Below, one piece after another: positions 17,287 through 25,339 of a stretch of 64,000 nucleotides of DNA. Position 1 is the stretch's first letter, and every line of letters starts with the position of its first letter. The translations under genes and the position numbers were made by a program. The notes under the pieces were generated by a model, which did not search any database, was not told the DNA's origin, and was given only the letters and a program-made list of their open reading frames with translations. The DNA comes from Elusimicrobia bacterium GWA2_62_23 (lineage in GTDB: Bacteria; Elusimicrobiota; Elusimicrobia; Elusimicrobiales; UBA9959): contig MGTV01000010.1 in assembly GCA_001799635.1 (NCBI GenBank), positions 108,228-172,227 of the forward strand, read 5' to 3'.

Positions 17287-17604
17287 ATGGAGAACAAAGA
17301 AACCACCCCCAAGCCGGCCGAAGCAGCGGCGGCCCCCCGGCCCCACGCCGGTCCTCACGCCGGTCCCGGCCCGCGCCGCCCCGGCGGCCGCAGGTTCGCC
17401 CCGCGCCGCAAGGTGTGCCGCCTGTGCGCCGAGCACATAGACCTGGTGGACTACAAGCAGGCCCAGATCGTGAAAACTTTCTGCACCGACACCGGCAAGA
17501 TCCTTTCCCGCCGCATCACCGGCGCCTGCGCCAAGCATCAGCGCCAGATCATGAGGGCCGTGAAGATCAACCGCAACCTGAGCCTCATGCCCTACAACGG
17601 CTAA
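17287..17604 (+). CDS. rpsR: 30S ribosomal protein S18 with N-terminal Pro/His/Gly-rich extension
   Basis: A 105-residue protein. Residues 38-105 are a standard S18 core (KVCRLCAEHIDLVDYKQ ... LSRRITGACAKHQRQI), keeping the cysteines and histidine of the zinc-binding form. The first 37 residues are a disordered Pro/Ala/His/Gly/Arg-rich tail (PHAGPHAGPGPRRPGGRRF) longer than usual. AGTAGGAG lies upstream of the ATG. Confidence 0.96.
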   Translation: MENKETTPKPAEAAAAPRPHAGPHAGPGPRRPGGRRFAPRRKVCRLCAEHIDLVDYKQAQIVKTFCTDTGKILSRRITGACAKHQRQIMRAVKINRNLSLMPYNG

Positions 17605-17616
17605 CGGAGCACTAAA

Positions 17617-18066
17617 ATGAAAGTCATACTCAAGAAAGACATTTACAACCTCGGCCGTTCCGGCGAGATCAAGACCGTGAAAGACGGCTACGCCCGCAAC
17701 TTCCTCATGCCCCGCGGCCTGGTGGAAGCCGCCACCGAAGGCGCCCTGAAGGCCTGGAAGAACTCCGCCGACAAGCGCGCCAAGCGCGTGGCCTCCGAGG
17801 ATTCCGCCCTGAAGGAACTGGCCAAGCGCCTGTCCGCCATCACCCTTTCCTTCTCCCGCCCCGTTTCCGAAGAGGGCGTCATGTACGGGTCCGTGGCCAA
17901 GAGCGACATCATAAAGAACCTGGCCGCCGCCGACATGGAGATAGACAAGGACATGATCCGCCTGCCGGCTTCCATCAAGGCCGTGGGCACCTTCGAAGTC
18001 GAGATCGCCCTGAAGCCCGACATCACGGCCAAGATCAAGGTCGCCGTTTCGGCCCAGAGCAAGTAA
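17617..18066 (+). CDS. rplI: 50S ribosomal protein L9
   Basis: A 149-residue protein with the L9 signature GRSGEIKTVKDGYARNFLMPRG at its start, a long connecting helix and a C-terminal domain with VMYGSVAKSDI. It binds 23S rRNA near L1. Starts 12 bp after rpsR with GGAGC upstream. Confidence 0.97.
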   Translation: MKVILKKDIYNLGRSGEIKTVKDGYARNFLMPRGLVEAATEGALKAWKNSADKRAKRVASEDSALKELAKRLSAITLSFSRPVSEEGVMYGSVAKSDIIKNLAAADMEIDKDMIRLPASIKAVGTFEVEIALKPDITAKIKVAVSAQSK

Positions 18067-18087
18067 GCGCTTCTTAAGACGTCTACC

Positions 18088-18119
18088 GCCCGGGTCCGGC
18101 TTCAACGCCCGGCCCGGGC
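18088..18119 (+). other. GC-rich intercistronic hairpin between rplI and dnaB
   Basis: GCCCGGG (18088-18094) pairs with CCCGGGC (18113-18119), with a further CCGG/CCGG pairing inside. No T-run follows (TTAAAATC), so it looks like a processing, pausing or attenuation element rather than a full terminator. Confidence 0.5.
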
Positions 18120-18150
18120 TTAAAATCTCCCAGCCCTGCAGGGGGGGCAT

Positions 18151-19533
18151 ATGGCCTACAACAAGGTTCCTCCACATTCCACCGAGGCGGAAATGGCCGT
18201 TCTCGGCGCCATGCTCATTGAGAAAGAGGTCATGGACAGCGTGGCCGAGATCCTGCAGCCCAAGCACTTCTACAGCGACACCCACAGCAAGATCTACGAA
18301 GCCATCATGGACCTGCGGCAGCGCAACCTGCCGGTGGACGTGGTCACTTTGTCCGAGGAGCTCAAGAAGAGCGGCCGCCTGGAGGAACTGGGCGGGAATA
18401 AGTACCTGGCCGATCTCATGGAGAAGGTCTCCACCGCGGCCCATACCAACGCCTACGCCAATATCGTAAAAGAGAAGGCCCTGCTGCGCGAGCTCATCCG
18501 CGTGTCCACCGCCGTGGTGGAAAAGTCGTTCGAGGCATCGGACGACGTCAGCAAGATCATGGATTTCGCCGAGGCGCAGGTGCTCTCGGTAGCCCAGAAG
18601 AACACGGACCACGGCTTCGCCAACGCGGCGTCGCTGGCCACCGAGACCCTGGGCCGCATAGAAAAATTCTACTCCAACCATTCCGCCATCACCGGCGTGC
18701 CCACGGGCTTCACCAAGCTCGACGACATGACCGGCGGCTTCCAGAAATCGGACCTGATCATCCTCGCGGCCCGCCCGTCCATGGGCAAGACCGCCATGGC
18801 GCTGAACATGGCCTACCACGCCTGCGTGGAGAAGAAGTTCCCCACCGCGTTCTTCTCGCTGGAAATGAACCGCTACTCCATCATGCAGCGCCTCATCTGC
18901 TCCGCGGCCCGGGCCAACCTGGGCGGCGTGCGCAACGGCCGCCTGCCGCGCGACATCTGGCCCCAGCTCACCCGCTACACCGCCACCGTCGCGGAAGCCC
19001 CGCTTTACATCGACGACACGCCCGGCCTCACCATCCTGGACATCCGCAACCGGACCAGGAAGCTGGTGAGCCAGCTCAAGAACGAGGGCAAGGAACTGGG
19101 CCTCATCGTCATCGACTACCTGCAGCTCATCCGCGGCGCCGGCCGCACCGAGAGCCGCCAGCAGGAAGTGGCCGAGATCTCGCGCCTGCTCAAGGACCTG
19201 GCCCGCAGCCTGGAAGTCCCGGTGATAGCGCTTTCCCAGCTTAACCGCCGCAGCGAGGACAAGGGCCGCGAAGGCAACCGCCCGCAGCTCTCCGACCTGC
19301 GCGATTCCGGTTCCATAGAGCAGGACGCCGACGTGGTGGGCATGATCCACCGCGAGGAATATTACAAGCGCGAAGACCCGACTTTGAAGAACAAGGCCAC
19401 GCTCATCATAGCCAAGCAGCGCAACGGCCCCGTGGGCGACGTGGACCTGGCGTTCTTCCACGAGTACACCAAGTTCGAGAACCTGACCGTCTCCGCCATG
19501 GAGACCGCGGTGCCGGAAGAGGCCGTCTTCTGA
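18151..19533 (+). CDS. dnaB: Replicative DNA helicase
   Basis: A 460-residue hexameric helicase. The N-terminal helical domain (PPHSTEAEMAVLGAMLI) is followed by the RecA-like motor: Walker A ARPSMGKTAMALN, Walker B LIVIDYLQLI, the H3 motif ALSQLNRRSEDK and DLRDSGSIEQDADVV. No intein is present. It follows rplI by 84 bp with a hairpin in the gap. The C-terminal half is complete. Confidence 0.97.
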   Translation: MAYNKVPPHSTEAEMAVLGAMLIEKEVMDSVAEILQPKHFYSDTHSKIYEAIMDLRQRNLPVDVVTLSEELKKSGRLEELGGNKYLADLMEKVSTAAHTNAYANIVKEKALLRELIRVSTAVVEKSFEASDDVSKIMDFAEAQVLSVAQKNTDHGFANAASLATETLGRIEKFYSNHSAITGVPTGFTKLDDMTGGFQKSDLIILAARPSMGKTAMALNMAYHACVEKKFPTAFFSLEMNRYSIMQRLICSAARANLGGVRNGRLPRDIWPQLTRYTATVAEAPLYIDDTPGLTILDIRNRTRKLVSQLKNEGKELGLIVIDYLQLIRGAGRTESRQQEVAEISRLLKDLARSLEVPVIALSQLNRRSEDKGREGNRPQLSDLRDSGSIEQDADVVGMIHREEYYKREDPTLKNKATLIIAKQRNGPVGDVDLAFFHEYTKFENLTVSAMETAVPEEAVF

Positions 19534-19550
19534 CGACGGCGCAAGCGCCC

Positions 19551-20651
19551 ATGGCCACCACCCTCAGGCCGACCGTCGCCGAAATACGGCTCTCCGCCGT
19601 AAGAAAGAACCTGCAAAAATTAAAGCGCACCGCCGCGCCCGCGCGCGTGCTGTTCGTGGTGAAGGCCAACGCCTACGGCCACGGCGCCCTGCCGCTCGCG
19701 CGCCTGGCCGAGCGCGAGGCCCTGTGCTGGGGCTTCGGCGTCTCCTCCGTGGAGGAGGGCCTGGCCCTGCGCGAAAGCGGCGTCATCAGCCCGGTGCTGG
19801 TGCTGGGCAGCCTCTACCCCTTCGAAAGTTTCGTGGAAGCCATAAACGCCGACCTCATGGTGACCATCGCGAGCCTCGACGCCGCCCGCCAGGTGACGGC
19901 AGCCGCGAAGGAGCTGGGCAAGAAGGCGGTCTGCCATATCAAGCTGGAGACCGGCATGGGCCGCATAGGCGCCCGCCGACCCTCCGTGCTTAAAATTTAC
20001 GACGAGCTCGAGGGGTCCGGCGCGGTGGCGGTGGCCGGCATGTACACCCACCTTTCCAGCGCCGACACGGACCCGGCGTACACCGCCGAACAGCTCGGCT
20101 TTTTCGGCGAGACCGTGAAGGAGCTGAAAGAGCGCGGCGCGCGCGGCCTCACCTTCCACGCGGCCAACTCCTGCGCCGCGGTGAATATCCCGGCGAGCCG
20201 TTTCGACATGGTGCGCTGCGGCATCGCCGCCTACGGCCTGGCCGACGGGTTCGAGCCGGCCATGACGCTGAAGACCAAGATAGTTTTCATCAAGAACGTG
20301 CGCGAGGGCGCTTTCATCAGCTACAACAAATCCTTCAGGGCGGACCGGCCCATGAAGATAGCCACCATCCCGGCGGGCTACGGCGACGGCTACCTGCGCC
20401 GCTTCTCCAATAAGGCCGACGTGCTGATAGGCGGCAGGCGCTGCCGCGTGCTGGGCAACGTGACCATGGACATGACCATGGTGGACGTCACCGCGGTAAA
20501 GGACGCCGCCGTCGGGTCCGAGGCGGTGCTGCTCGGGCGCCAGGGAACGGAAGAGATAACCGCGCAGGAACTGGCCGACATCGCCGGCACCATAACCTAC
20601 GAGATCGTCACGCTGGTGTCGGGCCGCGTGCCGAGGGTTTACGCCGAATGA
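19551..20651 (+). CDS. alr: Alanine racemase
   Basis: A 366-residue PLP enzyme interconverting L- and D-alanine for peptidoglycan. The PLP lysine is in VVKANAYGHG (Lys38), the Arg-containing GMGRIGAR loop follows, and the second catalytic Tyr is in the C-terminal barrel motif FISYNKSF, with IPAGYGDGYLRR nearby. Starts 17 bp after dnaB; mlaE overlaps its end by 4 nt. Confidence 0.96.
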   Translation: MATTLRPTVAEIRLSAVRKNLQKLKRTAAPARVLFVVKANAYGHGALPLARLAEREALCWGFGVSSVEEGLALRESGVISPVLVLGSLYPFESFVEAINADLMVTIASLDAARQVTAAAKELGKKAVCHIKLETGMGRIGARRPSVLKIYDELEGSGAVAVAGMYTHLSSADTDPAYTAEQLGFFGETVKELKERGARGLTFHAANSCAAVNIPASRFDMVRCGIAAYGLADGFEPAMTLKTKIVFIKNVREGAFISYNKSFRADRPMKIATIPAGYGDGYLRRFSNKADVLIGGRRCRVLGNVTMDMTMVDVTAVKDAAVGSEAVLLGRQGTEEITAQELADIAGTITYEIVTLVSGRVPRVYAE

Positions 20652-21436
20652 AATATTGCGTGACGGAAAAGATAGGACATGAGTTCCTGAACCTGGCGGA
20701 AGCGCTGGGCGGGGCCGCGCTCATGATCAAGTCGGTGGCCTTCTGGCTGGTGCGGGCCAAGTTCGAGGCCGGCGAAGTGGCCAAGCAGGCCGTTAAGATC
20801 GGAGTGGATTCCTTCACGGTCACCGCGCTCACCAGTTTCTTCACCGGCATGGTGTTGGCCCTGCAGATGGGGCAGTCCACCAAGAACCTTTTTAACGAGC
20901 CCCTCTATATAGGCACCATGGTGGCCTTCTCCATGCTAAAAGAGCTGGGCCCGGTGCTGACCTCCATAGTAGTGGCCGGCCGCGCCGGCGCGGTGGTGAC
21001 GGCGGAGATAGGCACCATGCAGGTGACCGAGCAGATAGACGCGCTCTATACGCTGGGCACCAACCCCACGCGCTACCTGCTGGTGCCGCGCTACCTGGCC
21101 TTCCTCATAACCCTGCCGCTCTTGACCGTGTTCGCTGATTTTATCGGCGTGTTCGGCGGCTGCATAGTGGGCATGGTGAAGCTGGGCATTCCCAGCTCGG
21201 TGTATTTCGACGATATCCTCACCTATCTGGAGATAGGCGACTTCATGCACGGCTTCCTGAAGACCTACGTGTTCGCTTTCATGATCGCCACCGTGAGCTG
21301 CTACAAGGGGCTCAACACCCGCGGCGGGGCCGAGGGCGTGGGTAAATCCACGACGGAGGCGGTGGTGGTGAGCATGGTGCTGGTGATGGTGCTGGACTAC
21401 TTCATAAGCGCGGCGCTGGTGGCGGTGGGCATATGA
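20648..21436 (+). CDS. mlaE: MlaE-type ABC permease for phospholipid transport
   Basis: A 262-residue inner-membrane protein of the MlaE family with about five membrane segments. Conserved parts are FFTGMVLALQMG, ELGPVLTSIVVAGRAGAVVTAEIGTM and the C-terminal VSCYKGLNTRGGAEGVG coupling region. It forms the permease of the Mla/MCE lipid transporter with MlaF and MlaD. ATGA overlaps occur with alr and with mlaF, giving coupled translation. Confidence 0.96.
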   Translation: MKYCVTEKIGHEFLNLAEALGGAALMIKSVAFWLVRAKFEAGEVAKQAVKIGVDSFTVTALTSFFTGMVLALQMGQSTKNLFNEPLYIGTMVAFSMLKELGPVLTSIVVAGRAGAVVTAEIGTMQVTEQIDALYTLGTNPTRYLLVPRYLAFLITLPLLTVFADFIGVFGGCIVGMVKLGIPSSVYFDDILTYLEIGDFMHGFLKTYVFAFMIATVSCYKGLNTRGGAEGVGKSTTEAVVVSMVLVMVLDYFISAALVAVGI

Positions 21437-22173
21437 TAGAGATCCGCAACCTCGTAAAGAATTTCCCCGGCCGCAAGGTCATAGACGGCATTTCCGCCGA
21501 GATCCGGGAGGGGGAACTGTTCAGCGTGATAGGCCCGTCGGGCACCGGCAAGAGCACGTTCATAAAATGCCTCATCCGCCTGCTCCGGCCGGACTCCGGG
21601 GAGATCCTGGTGGACGGGCAGGACATCGCCGCGGCCAAGAACGAGTTCGTGCTGGCCAAGATCCGGCGCAATTTCGGCTACCTGTTCCAGGAGGGGGCAC
21701 TGTTCGACTCCCTGACCGTGCTGGAGAACGTGTCTTTCGGGCTGAAGTACCTGACCGACACCCCGAAGAGCGATTACCCGCGCATCGTCAAAGAGAAGCT
21801 TGCGCTGGTGGGCCTTAAGGACGTGGAGCACCTCAAGCCGGCGGAGCTTTCGGTGGGCATGAAGAAGCGCGTGTCGCTGGCGCGCTCCATAGCGCCCTCG
21901 CCCAAGTACATGCTTTACGACGAGCCCACCACGGGCCTGGACCCGGTGACCACGGGCATGGTGAAGGACCTCATTACGGACATGCGCGCCAAGCTGGGCA
22001 TCACGTCCATAGTGGTGACGCACGACCTGAACCTGGCCCTTGAGATCTCCAGCCGCGTGGCCATGCTCACGGGCGGCAAGTTCGTGGAAGTGGGCGAGCC
22101 CGCCAAGTTCCGCCAGTCGGAGAACCCCGCCGTGAAAGAATTCATGGAGATCTCCCACCTCTCCCGCAAATAG
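21433..22173 (+). CDS. mlaF: MlaF-type ABC ATPase
   Basis: A 246-residue ATPase powering lipid transport through MlaE. Walker A GPSGTGKST, Q-loop YLFQEGALF, signature LSVGMKKRVSLAR, Walker B YMLYDEPTTGLD and the switch His in VVTHDL are all intact. The family-typical LSVGM signature distinguishes it from other ABC ATPases. Overlaps mlaE by 4 nt. mlaD follows only after a 453-bp structured gap. Confidence 0.96.
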   Translation: MIEIRNLVKNFPGRKVIDGISAEIREGELFSVIGPSGTGKSTFIKCLIRLLRPDSGEILVDGQDIAAAKNEFVLAKIRRNFGYLFQEGALFDSLTVLENVSFGLKYLTDTPKSDYPRIVKEKLALVGLKDVEHLKPAELSVGMKKRVSLARSIAPSPKYMLYDEPTTGLDPVTTGMVKDLITDMRAKLGITSIVVTHDLNLALEISSRVAMLTGGKFVEVGEPAKFRQSENPAVKEFMEISHLSRK

Positions 22174-22219
22174 TCGCAGGCGTATTCCCTTCGTTCGCTG
22201 AGCGGGCGCGGCTGATAGG

Positions 22220-22239
22220 GCCGGCGTGCCTCCGCCGGC
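22220..22239. other. Hairpin in mlaF-mlaD gap
   Basis: GCCGGCG (22220-22226) and CGCCGGC (22233-22239) form a perfect 7-bp stem with a 6-nt loop. It is the first strong hairpin in the 453-bp gap; CTGAGC and GCTCAG flank it at a distance and could close a longer stem. Confidence 0.45.
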
Positions 22240-22389
22240 GTCGAACTCGCCTCGCACACAGTGCTCGGCTCAGACAGCGCCGCCGCGGCCTTAATGATAG
22301 GCCGTCCGCTCCGGCACTTGGCCCTGCGCCCTAACGCTCACTGCGGGAACACGCCTGCTCCTTAGCTCCCTGCCCCGGCCGGACCGACA

Positions 22390-22582
22390 GGCAGGCTGAA
22401 TAACAGGAGCGGGCGGCGAGGGTATGCCTTCCGAGGGATTTCCCGGAAGCCCGAGCTTGCGCAAGCGCGAGGGCTGAGGGATAAACGGCGCGCACGGTGT
22501 GCGCGACCGTGTGCCCGAGGAAGGCATACCCTCGGCACCCGCGAACTTGCAGGCCTGCCGCCCCCCAAAAGGGGGTTTTTTT
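22390..22582 (+). ncRNA. Candidate structured RNA with nested stems and terminator
   Basis: Between mlaF and mlaD the sequence folds as a nested, multi-branch structure. Outer stems are GGCAGGC 22390-22396 with GCCTGCC 22553-22559, and GCGGG 22409-22413 with CCCGC 22538-22542. A perfect 16-bp stem follows, 22417-22432 with 22519-22534 (CGAGGGTATGCCTTCC and its complement). Two inner hairpins are AGCCC...GGGCT at 22448-22475, around the palindrome GCTTGCGCAAGC, and CGCGCAC/GTGCGCG at 22489-22505. An intrinsic terminator immediately follows. Frames through it give low-complexity Arg/Ala/Pro text, so I do not believe it is coding. It could be a small RNA, a leader of mlaD, or one copy of a palindromic repeat family. 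No known RNA family is recognised. Confidence 0.45.
22561..22582 (+). terminator. Rho-independent terminator upstream of mlaD
   Basis: CCCCC(C)AAAAGGGGG stem followed by seven T. It would end either the mlaE-mlaF transcript or the candidate structured RNA just upstream. Confidence 0.8.
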
Positions 22583-22583
22583 A

Positions 22584-22589
22584 TATAAT
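22584..22589 (+). promoter_or_regulatory. Candidate mlaD promoter -10 box with GATATC dyads
   Basis: TATAAT at 22584-22589 directly after the terminator T-run, followed by two copies of the palindrome GATATC about 15 bp apart, which could be an operator. The mlaD leader would be about 30 nt and carries AAAGGA before the ATG. No clear -35 box, so the call is tentative. Confidence 0.45.
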
Positions 22590-22626
22590 GGATATCGTAT
22601 ATAGATATCATTAGGCAAAGGACGAC

Positions 22627-23919
22627 ATGAACGGCGAGATGAAGGTCGGTTTGTTCGTGCTGGCCGGCTCTATCCTTTTCGGGGCCGCGCTTTTCCTGCT
22701 GGGGGATTATTCCTTCCAGAGCTATTATTCCATCAACGCGGAATTTTCCGACGTGGCCGGCCTGCCGGATAAAGCCACCATCAAGCTCTCCGGCGTAGAG
22801 GTGGGCAAGATAAAGCGGATCTACCTCAAGGACGACAAAGTGGTGGTGCAGCTGGCCATCCAGGAAGGCGTAAAGATCTACCGCGGCGCCAAATTTTCCG
22901 TGGGGTCCACCAGCGTCATCGGCTCCAAGTTCCTGCAGGTGGACCAGGGCTCCCCGGCCCTGGGCCGCGTAGAGGCGGGGGAGACGGTGCTGGGCGAGGA
23001 GATAGTGCCCCTCGACAAGGCCGTGGCCCGCGCCGTGGCCAGCATGGAGTCCCTCGTCATGGATATCCGCGGCGAGGGCAAGCTCGCCAAGAGCATGCAG
23101 GAGATCCTGGACAACCTGCGCGACATCACCGCCAACGTCAACGACCTGGTGGCCAACAGCCAGCCGCACGCCGAGAAAGCCATTGAGCGCATGGATTCCA
23201 TCACCGCGCGCCTGGACGAGGTGCTGCGCAAGACCGACGAGATAGTGGACAAGGTCAACCGCGGCGACGGCGTGGCCGGCGCCCTGGTGTCCGACGCCAA
23301 GATGAAGAACAACGTCAACGAGGCCATTTCCAACCTCAAGGACGCGAGCGTTTCCGTGAAGGACGCCCTGGCGCGGGTGGGCGGCTTCCGCACCTATCTC
23401 AAATGGGACTACAAGTACGAGCCGCTGGCCAAGGGCTCCAAGAGCGATTTCGGCGTAAAGATCTCCCCGCGCGAGGGCCGCTACTACTACCTCGGCGGCG
23501 CCAACATGATGAACACCAAGGACGTGGCCAAGGGCACGGACTACGAGGTGATGAACACCGTGGACGCGCGCCTTGGCTGGGAGATAAAGGCCTTCGACCT
23601 GTACGCGGGAGTCATCCGCGGCTCCGGCGGGGCCGGCGCGCGCTGGCGGCCTTTCTTCAATTCCAAGTGGGACCGGTTCACCCTGTTCGCGGAAGGCTCG
23701 GAGTTCGGCCGCAACCGGCGCATCAAGGACCGCTCCTTCAACGACCCCCGCTACGACGTGGGCGCCGAGGTGGCGGTCAACCGCTATATCTCCGCCGGCC
23801 TGCGCGTGAACGACCTGGCCGAGACCAAGCGCGTGAACTATACCACCCGGGTGCTCTTCGAGGATAAGGACATAAAGTACCTCTTCGGCTTCGCCGCTTT
23901 AGGGGCGTCCGCGAAATAA
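22627..23919 (+). CDS. mlaD: MlaD-type MCE protein with long C-terminal beta domain
   Basis: A 430-residue protein anchored by one N-terminal membrane helix (about 7-25). Residues 33-115 are an MCE domain: FSDVAGLPDKATIKLSGVEVGKI and VGSTSVIGSKFLQV. A long helical stretch (about 120-250, with ANVNDLVANSQPHAEKAIERM) would form the tube or needle of MCE assemblies. The last 175 residues are beta-rich and barrel-like (YYYLGGANM, VDARLGWEIKAFDLYAGVI, YISAGLRVNDL, YLFGFAALGASAK), unlike short MlaD. It probably receives or delivers lipids across the periplasm with MlaE/MlaF. It has its own promoter-like region and is followed 1 bp later by radA. Confidence 0.9.
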   Translation: MNGEMKVGLFVLAGSILFGAALFLLGDYSFQSYYSINAEFSDVAGLPDKATIKLSGVEVGKIKRIYLKDDKVVVQLAIQEGVKIYRGAKFSVGSTSVIGSKFLQVDQGSPALGRVEAGETVLGEEIVPLDKAVARAVASMESLVMDIRGEGKLAKSMQEILDNLRDITANVNDLVANSQPHAEKAIERMDSITARLDEVLRKTDEIVDKVNRGDGVAGALVSDAKMKNNVNEAISNLKDASVSVKDALARVGGFRTYLKWDYKYEPLAKGSKSDFGVKISPREGRYYYLGGANMMNTKDVAKGTDYEVMNTVDARLGWEIKAFDLYAGVIRGSGGAGARWRPFFNSKWDRFTLFAEGSEFGRNRRIKDRSFNDPRYDVGAEVAVNRYISAGLRVNDLAETKRVNYTTRVLFEDKDIKYLFGFAALGASAK

Positions 23920-23920
23920 C

Positions 23921-25327
23921 ATGAAGCTCAAGACCGTCTACCGCTGCCAGCAGTGCGGCCAAGCCTCCGCTAAATGGGCCGGGCAATGTCCCGGCTGCGG
24001 CGGCTGGAACACGCTGGTGGAGGAGGCGGAGGAAGTGCTGACCAAGGCGGCCGCCAAGGCCCGCGGCCTCACCGATTTTTCCGAGGCGCCCGTGAAGCTT
24101 TCCGAAGCCCGCGCCATGAAGGCCGAACACGCCGCCACCGGCCTGGCCGAGCTGGACCGCGCGCTGGGCGGCGGCCTGGTGAAGGGCCAGGTGGTGCTGC
24201 TGGCGGGCCCGCCCGGCATAGGCAAGAGCACGCTGACGCTGGAGACCTGCGCGGCGCTGGCGGCCGGGGCCTACGCGGCCGGCAAGGTGCTTTACGTGTC
24301 TGGCGAGGAGTCGCTGGGGCAGGTGGGTTCGCGCGCCGAGCGCCTGGGCGCCCGGGCCGACAACGTTTACCTCATGAGCGAGACCAACCTCGCGCGCATC
24401 ATAGAGGAGTTCCGCAAGATAAAGCCGGCTTTCCTCGTGATAGATTCCATTCAGACCGTTTACCACCCGGAGTTCGTGGGCAGTCCCGGCTCCGTGGGGC
24501 AGATCCGTGAATGCGCCTCCGAACTGCTCAAGACCGTGAAGGCCGCCGGCGCGCCGCTGTTCCTGCTGGGGCACGTCACCAAGGAAGGCTCGCTCGCCGG
24601 CCCCAAGGTGCTCGAACACATAGTGGACACCGTCCTTTATTTCGACGCGGAGAAGAACAACGCCTTCCGCGTGCTGCGCCCGCACAAGAACCGTTTCGGC
24701 CCGGTGGAAGAGACCGGCATCTTCGAGATGACCGCCAAGGGGCTGCGCTCGGTGGAAGAAGCGGGCCTGATGCTGGCCGAGTCGGACCGCGACAAAGCCA
24801 TAGCCGGCCGGGCCTTCACCATAGCTTTCGAGGGCGCGCGCCCCATGCTCGCCGAACTGCAGGCGCTGGCGGCCAGGTCCTACCTGCCGTACCCGCGCCG
24901 CACCGTGACCGGCCTGGACCTCAACCGCGCGCAGATGCTCATAGCCGCGCTGGAGAAGAACGTGGGCCTGCGCTTCGACGAGATGGACGTGTTCGCGTCT
25001 CTGCAGGGCGGCATCAAGCTGAAAGACCCGGCGCTGGACCTGGCTTTCTGCGCCGCGCTCGTGAGTTCCGCCAAGGATATCCCGCTGCCGCCCGACTGCG
25101 TGTTCATCGGCGAGGTGGGCATCCTGGCGCAGGCTTCCAGCCCGGGCTTCATGGACCGGCGCCTGGCCGAGGCCGAGCGCCTCGGGTTCAAGACCGCTTT
25201 CATCCCGCGGCAGCCTAAAAAGGACGAGGCCCGGTTCAAGGGCCTGCGCCTGGAGGTTGTCCGGGATATGGGCGCGCTGTACGCCGCCCTGGTAAAATTA
25301 ACCCCCGCGAAGGCGGGCAAGCAGTAA
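23921..25327 (+). CDS. radA: DNA repair protein RadA (Sms)
   Basis: A 468-residue RecA-like branch-migration helicase. N-terminal zinc finger YRCQQCGQASAKWAGQCPGCGGW, Walker A AGPPGIGKSTL, Walker B FLVIDSIQT, the RadA-specific KNRFG motif and a C-terminal Lon-protease-like domain ending in the PxxGxxG-type YLPYP...LQGGIKLKDP region are present. It starts one base after mlaD stops. Confidence 0.96.
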   Translation: MKLKTVYRCQQCGQASAKWAGQCPGCGGWNTLVEEAEEVLTKAAAKARGLTDFSEAPVKLSEARAMKAEHAATGLAELDRALGGGLVKGQVVLLAGPPGIGKSTLTLETCAALAAGAYAAGKVLYVSGEESLGQVGSRAERLGARADNVYLMSETNLARIIEEFRKIKPAFLVIDSIQTVYHPEFVGSPGSVGQIRECASELLKTVKAAGAPLFLLGHVTKEGSLAGPKVLEHIVDTVLYFDAEKNNAFRVLRPHKNRFGPVEETGIFEMTAKGLRSVEEAGLMLAESDRDKAIAGRAFTIAFEGARPMLAELQALAARSYLPYPRRTVTGLDLNRAQMLIAALEKNVGLRFDEMDVFASLQGGIKLKDPALDLAFCAALVSSAKDIPLPPDCVFIGEVGILAQASSPGFMDRRLAEAERLGFKTAFIPRQPKKDEARFKGLRLEVVRDMGALYAALVKLTPAKAGKQ

Positions 25328-25339
25328 TAAGGAGCTAAC

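Noticed and set aside
17263-19461. Long minus-strand open frame of 732 codons
   Set aside because: It lies opposite rpsR, rplI and dnaB, all certain genes; its protein is Gly/Val/His/Ala-rich text typical of antisense frames in GC-rich DNA.
22291-22626. Small open frames in the mlaF-mlaD gap
   Set aside because: Several frames are open at once and read as Arg/Ala/Pro/Ser-rich text caused by inverted repeats; none has a Shine-Dalgarno sequence or known motif.
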